In this document: positions 31,095-33,321 of the stretch, one piece after another
How the letters are laid out: each line of letters starts with the position of its first letter
Position numbering within the stretch: the first letter of the stretch is position 1
Translations under genes and position numbers: made by a program
The notes under the pieces: generated by a model
Told to the model about the DNA's origin: nothing
Databases searched by the model: none
The model's input: only the letters and a program-made list of their open reading frames with translations
Source: Planctomycetaceae bacterium
GTDB lineage: Bacteria; Planctomycetota; Planctomycetia; Pirellulales; UBA1268
Length of the DNA stretch: 33,321 nt
Direction of reading: 5' to 3'
Assembly: GCA_947449135.1 (NCBI GenBank)
Contig: CANFQO010000033.1
Coordinates: 1 to 33,321, forward strand

Positions 31095-32978
31095 GTGCCA
31101 TCTCATCTGCCAGCGGTCGGTGACGGAAGACAGCAGGCAAGCTCGGTCGCAGCATCTGGCGTGCTCGTCATCCTGGGTGCCTCCGGCGACCTGACCAAGC
31201 GGCTGCTCATGCCGGCGCTCTACAACCTCGCCTGCGACGGTCTCTTGCCCGAGGAGTTTGCCGTGGTCGGCATGGCTCGTGGCGATATGAACACGGAGGC
31301 ATTTCGCAGACAGCAGCGGCAGGAGATCGCCAAATTCAATACCCGGCAGACCTTCGACGCGGATCGCTGGGCATGGCTGGAGTCGCGGCTGCACTTCACC
31401 GCAGGCGAATTTGACGATGCCGCCGCCTACGGCCGGCTGCGGAAGTTGGTGGAGAGGGTGGGCGGGGGCACCGCCGCCGCAGACAACACGCTCCTCTATT
31501 TGGCGATTTCGCCCGATTTCTTCACCGTGGTCAATCAGCAGCTTGCCGCCGCTGGCTTCACCCGGCTCCCGGGACAGAAGCGGATCATCGTTGAAAAGCC
31601 GTTTGGCAAGGATCTGGCCTCGGCCCACGACTTGAACCAGTCGCTGCTCGCGCTCTGGAACGAGGACGAGATCTATCGCATCGACCATTATCTGGGCAAG
31701 GAAACGGTGCAGAACCTGCTGGCGTTTCGACTGGCCAACGACATGTTCGCCCCGCTCTGGAATGCCGCGCACATCGACCACATCCAGATCACCGCGACCG
31801 AGACGGTCGGCGTGGAGACCCGCGGCGAATATTACGACAAGACCGGCGTGGTTCGCGACATGCTGCAGAACCATCTGCTGCAGATGCTGGCCTACATCTG
31901 CATGGAGCCACCCGAGTCGCTCGATCCGAATGTCGTCCGCGACGCGAAGGCCCGGGTCTTGCAGGCGGTGCGGCTGTTTGGTCCTGGCGATGTCGCCCGC
32001 GACTGCGTCCGAGGACAGTATGGCCCGGGCGTGAAGGCGGACGGCACTCCAGCGGTTGGCTACCGGGAGGAGCCACACGTCGATCCGCAGTCGAATACGC
32101 CGACGTTCGCGGCCATCAAACTCCATCTCGACAACGAGCGGTGGGCAGGCATGCCGGTGTATCTGCGGAGCGGCAAGTCGCTCTGGAAGCGGGGCACCGA
32201 GATCGTCGTGCAGTTCAAGACCGCGGGCGAACCAAATCTGCTGATCTTCCACATCCAGCCCTTCCAGGCAGTCGAGATCCGCATGCAGGCCAAGCGACCC
32301 GGACCAGCGTTCCAGTTCCAGCGGGCTGGGATGCGGTTCGACTACGCCGAAACATTCGAGGCCTCCAGGGGCACGGGCTACGAAGTGCTGCTGTATGGCG
32401 CGCTCAACGGCGACCCGACGCTCTTCTCGCGGACCGATTTCGTGGAGGCCTCCTGGCGAATCATGCAGCCGGTCCTCGACACCTGGGCTGGAACGCCGGC
32501 CGCCGACTTCCCCAACTACCCAGCGGGCACATGGGGGCCACGTTCCGCCACCAGCCTGCTCGAACGGGATGGTCGCGGCTGGCACGAGTGTCTGAGCCGG
32601 GATGTGCTCGCCCGCAGCGAGTTCTTCGCCGCCGCGCCCGCCGTGCTGCTCAACACGCTCATGCTGGCCTTCCGACCGCTCGCAGTAGAGGCGGGGGCGA
32701 CGATCGTCGAACACGGAGAACGGAAGTGGGATCTCTACGTCGTCTGTCGCGGTGAGTTGGAGGCAGTGGGGCCGGCTGGCAATCGGCTGGGAGTCGTCAA
32801 GGCGGGGGAATGCTTTGGCGAGATGGCGCTGTTGTTGAATCAGCCCCGCAGTGCCACCGTCCGCGCGGTCTCTCCCTGCGATCTGCTCGTGCTCGACGCC
32901 GACGATTTCGGTCGGATCATCGCGGACTTCCCCCAGGCCGAGGCCGACCTGCGCCGAATCGCGACCAGCCGCCGGTAG
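31095..32978 (+). CDS. zwf: Glucose-6-phosphate dehydrogenase fused to cyclic-nucleotide-binding domain
   Basis: The 627-residue protein combines two domains. Residues about 20-495 are a complete glucose-6-phosphate dehydrogenase: NADP-binding GASGDLTKRL (28-37), EKPFGKDL and the catalytic signature RIDHYLGKE (Asp197, His198). The reaction is glucose 6-phosphate plus NADP to 6-phosphogluconolactone, the entry to the oxidative pentose phosphate pathway. Residues about 499-627 form a cNMP-binding domain. It starts CLSRDVLARSEFFAAAP, has GRELEAV-like beta strands and the phosphate-binding cassette FGEMALLLNQPRSATV (Phe574, Glu576, Arg585). The usual length is 480-510, so the extra domain is real and in frame. 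I chose GTG 31095 because GAGGAG lies 9 bases upstream; 31005 ATG would read through the hemA hairpin. No adenylate cyclase is in the window. Confidence 0.93.
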   Translation: MPSHLPAVGDGRQQASSVAASGVLVILGASGDLTKRLLMPALYNLACDGLLPEEFAVVGMARGDMNTEAFRRQQRQEIAKFNTRQTFDADRWAWLESRLHFTAGEFDDAAAYGRLRKLVERVGGGTAAADNTLLYLAISPDFFTVVNQQLAAAGFTRLPGQKRIIVEKPFGKDLASAHDLNQSLLALWNEDEIYRIDHYLGKETVQNLLAFRLANDMFAPLWNAAHIDHIQITATETVGVETRGEYYDKTGVVRDMLQNHLLQMLAYICMEPPESLDPNVVRDAKARVLQAVRLFGPGDVARDCVRGQYGPGVKADGTPAVGYREEPHVDPQSNTPTFAAIKLHLDNERWAGMPVYLRSGKSLWKRGTEIVVQFKTAGEPNLLIFHIQPFQAVEIRMQAKRPGPAFQFQRAGMRFDYAETFEASRGTGYEVLLYGALNGDPTLFSRTDFVEASWRIMQPVLDTWAGTPAADFPNYPAGTWGPRSATSLLERDGRGWHECLSRDVLARSEFFAAAPAVLLNTLMLAFRPLAVEAGATIVEHGERKWDLYVVCRGELEAVGPAGNRLGVVKAGECFGEMALLLNQPRSATVRAVSPCDLLVLDADDFGRIIADFPQAEADLRRIATSRR

Positions 32979-33321
32979 AGGGTATTCAAATCACGTCTCG
33001 CGGCCCAAACCGCCGGGGGCGGTGACACGACTGCATCCGCCGCCCCGGCGGCGGGGGGCTCCGACTCGGAGCGAGGATACGCTAACTCGCTCCGGCTTAC
33101 CCCGACCCCCGGCTCCTCAACTGGTAAGAGCGTATCTTTGGTCGTTGCCGCAATGGCTTGGCACAACAGGGGACGTAGGCGAGGGGGTCGGCGGAAGCTC
33201 GAGGAGCGTTGGGCCGCCGCGGCCCCCGCGACGAGACTTTTGCCGCCCCCGAAGCCGATGCTGCACGAAACTCAGATGCGATCTACCGTGCCGCGGGGGG
33301 CTTGGGCAGGCATGAGGCCAG
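32979..33321. other. Intergenic stretch after zwf with structured repeat
   Basis: These 343 bases have no supported gene. They contain GC-rich hairpin-prone sequence (CCGCCGCCCCGGCGGCGG at about 33038-33056) and a repeat-like element at 33067-33136. An open frame from an ATG near 33151 runs to the edge, but it has no ribosome site and reads as Arg/Ala/Pro-rich sequence, so I do not call it. Confidence 0.4.
33067..33136. repeat. Nested inverted-repeat element after zwf
   Basis: CGGAGCGAG (33067-33075) and CTCGCTCCG (33086-33094) form a perfect 9-bp hairpin. In addition, GGTAAGAGCGTATC (33123-33136) is the complement of GATACGCT (33076-33083) joined to CTTACC (33096-33101), i.e. a 14-bp arm split by 12 bases. 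The two foldings are mutually exclusive in part, so the element could switch shape. It resembles intergenic repeats of planctomycete genomes. Confidence 0.5.

Noticed and set aside
30963-32714. Long minus-strand open frame of 583 codons opposite zwf.
   Set aside because: The plus-strand frame encodes an unmistakable dehydrogenase with catalytic motifs; the antisense frame has no family features.
33151-33321. Frame open from ATG near 33151 to the window edge.
   Set aside because: No ribosome site, composition dominated by Arg, Ala and Pro, and no recognisable motif. It could be a truncated gene but cannot be supported.

Overview
The window is GC-rich bacterial DNA, packed with genes on both strands. 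Its gene content points to a planctomycete, probably a Pirellulales-like lineage. The pointers are paired DUF3299-like proteins, a secreted protein with an ACPFC N-terminus, several lipoproteins found mainly in that phylum, a trigger factor followed by two clpP genes, and a 29-residue AURKAIP1/COX24-like basic protein. The assignment rests on family recognition and style; there is no rRNA in the window. No phage, CRISPR array, transposase or plasmid gene was seen.

Layout. 1-6539 (minus strand) is a continuous run: an ABC ATPase, an FtsX/MacB-type permease, a secreted CxxC protein, a membrane DUF3299-like protein, a DUF3299-like lipoprotein, a DUF4239 membrane protein and the N-terminal part of a UrtA-like substrate-binding lipoprotein cut by the window edge. 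6731-7747 is gap (GAPDH). 7798-8952 is a large lipoprotein. 9087-11994 (minus) is tig-clpP-clpP, preceded by tRNA-Gly(GCC). 12525-13325 is panB, convergent with a Cys/Gly/Pro-rich lipoprotein. 14189-14278 is the tiny basic protein. 14410-21255 (plus) carries an App1-like phosphatase, a secreted unknown, csrA, a membrane-anchored unknown, a metallo-beta-lactamase/beta-CASP protein, a LOG-family protein and a PTR1/FolM-like short-chain reductase. 21257-23797 (minus) is a PhoR/PhoB-type two-component pair. 23917-27447 is a 1176-residue SNF2 helicase. 27562-30983 is a heme cluster: hemE divergent from a HemX/CcsA-like gene and hemA. 31095-32978 is zwf.

The strongest unusual features are as follows. 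(1) The zwf product is a full-length glucose-6-phosphate dehydrogenase with an in-frame C-terminal cyclic-nucleotide-binding domain that keeps the phosphate-binding Glu and Arg, which suggests allosteric control of the pentose phosphate pathway. (2) The ABC exporter-like pair sits with two DUF3299-like proteins and a CxxC secreted protein, which resembles metal-related ABC/DUF3299 loci elsewhere. (3) A 7-bp tandem repeat lies inside the permease gene and could shift its frame. (4) Three intergenic inverted-repeat elements look like dispersed repeats: 4348-4472, 28687-28778 (between the divergent heme genes) and 33067-33136.

Functionally the window mixes core metabolism (gap, zwf, panB, hemE, hemA), protein folding and degradation (tig, clpP x2), RNA-level control (csrA, beta-CASP protein), phosphate-type signalling and an envelope module. 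Most neighbours are linked only by position; the convincing transcription units are the 1-6539 run, tig-clpP-clpP, phoB-phoR and ccsA-hemA.
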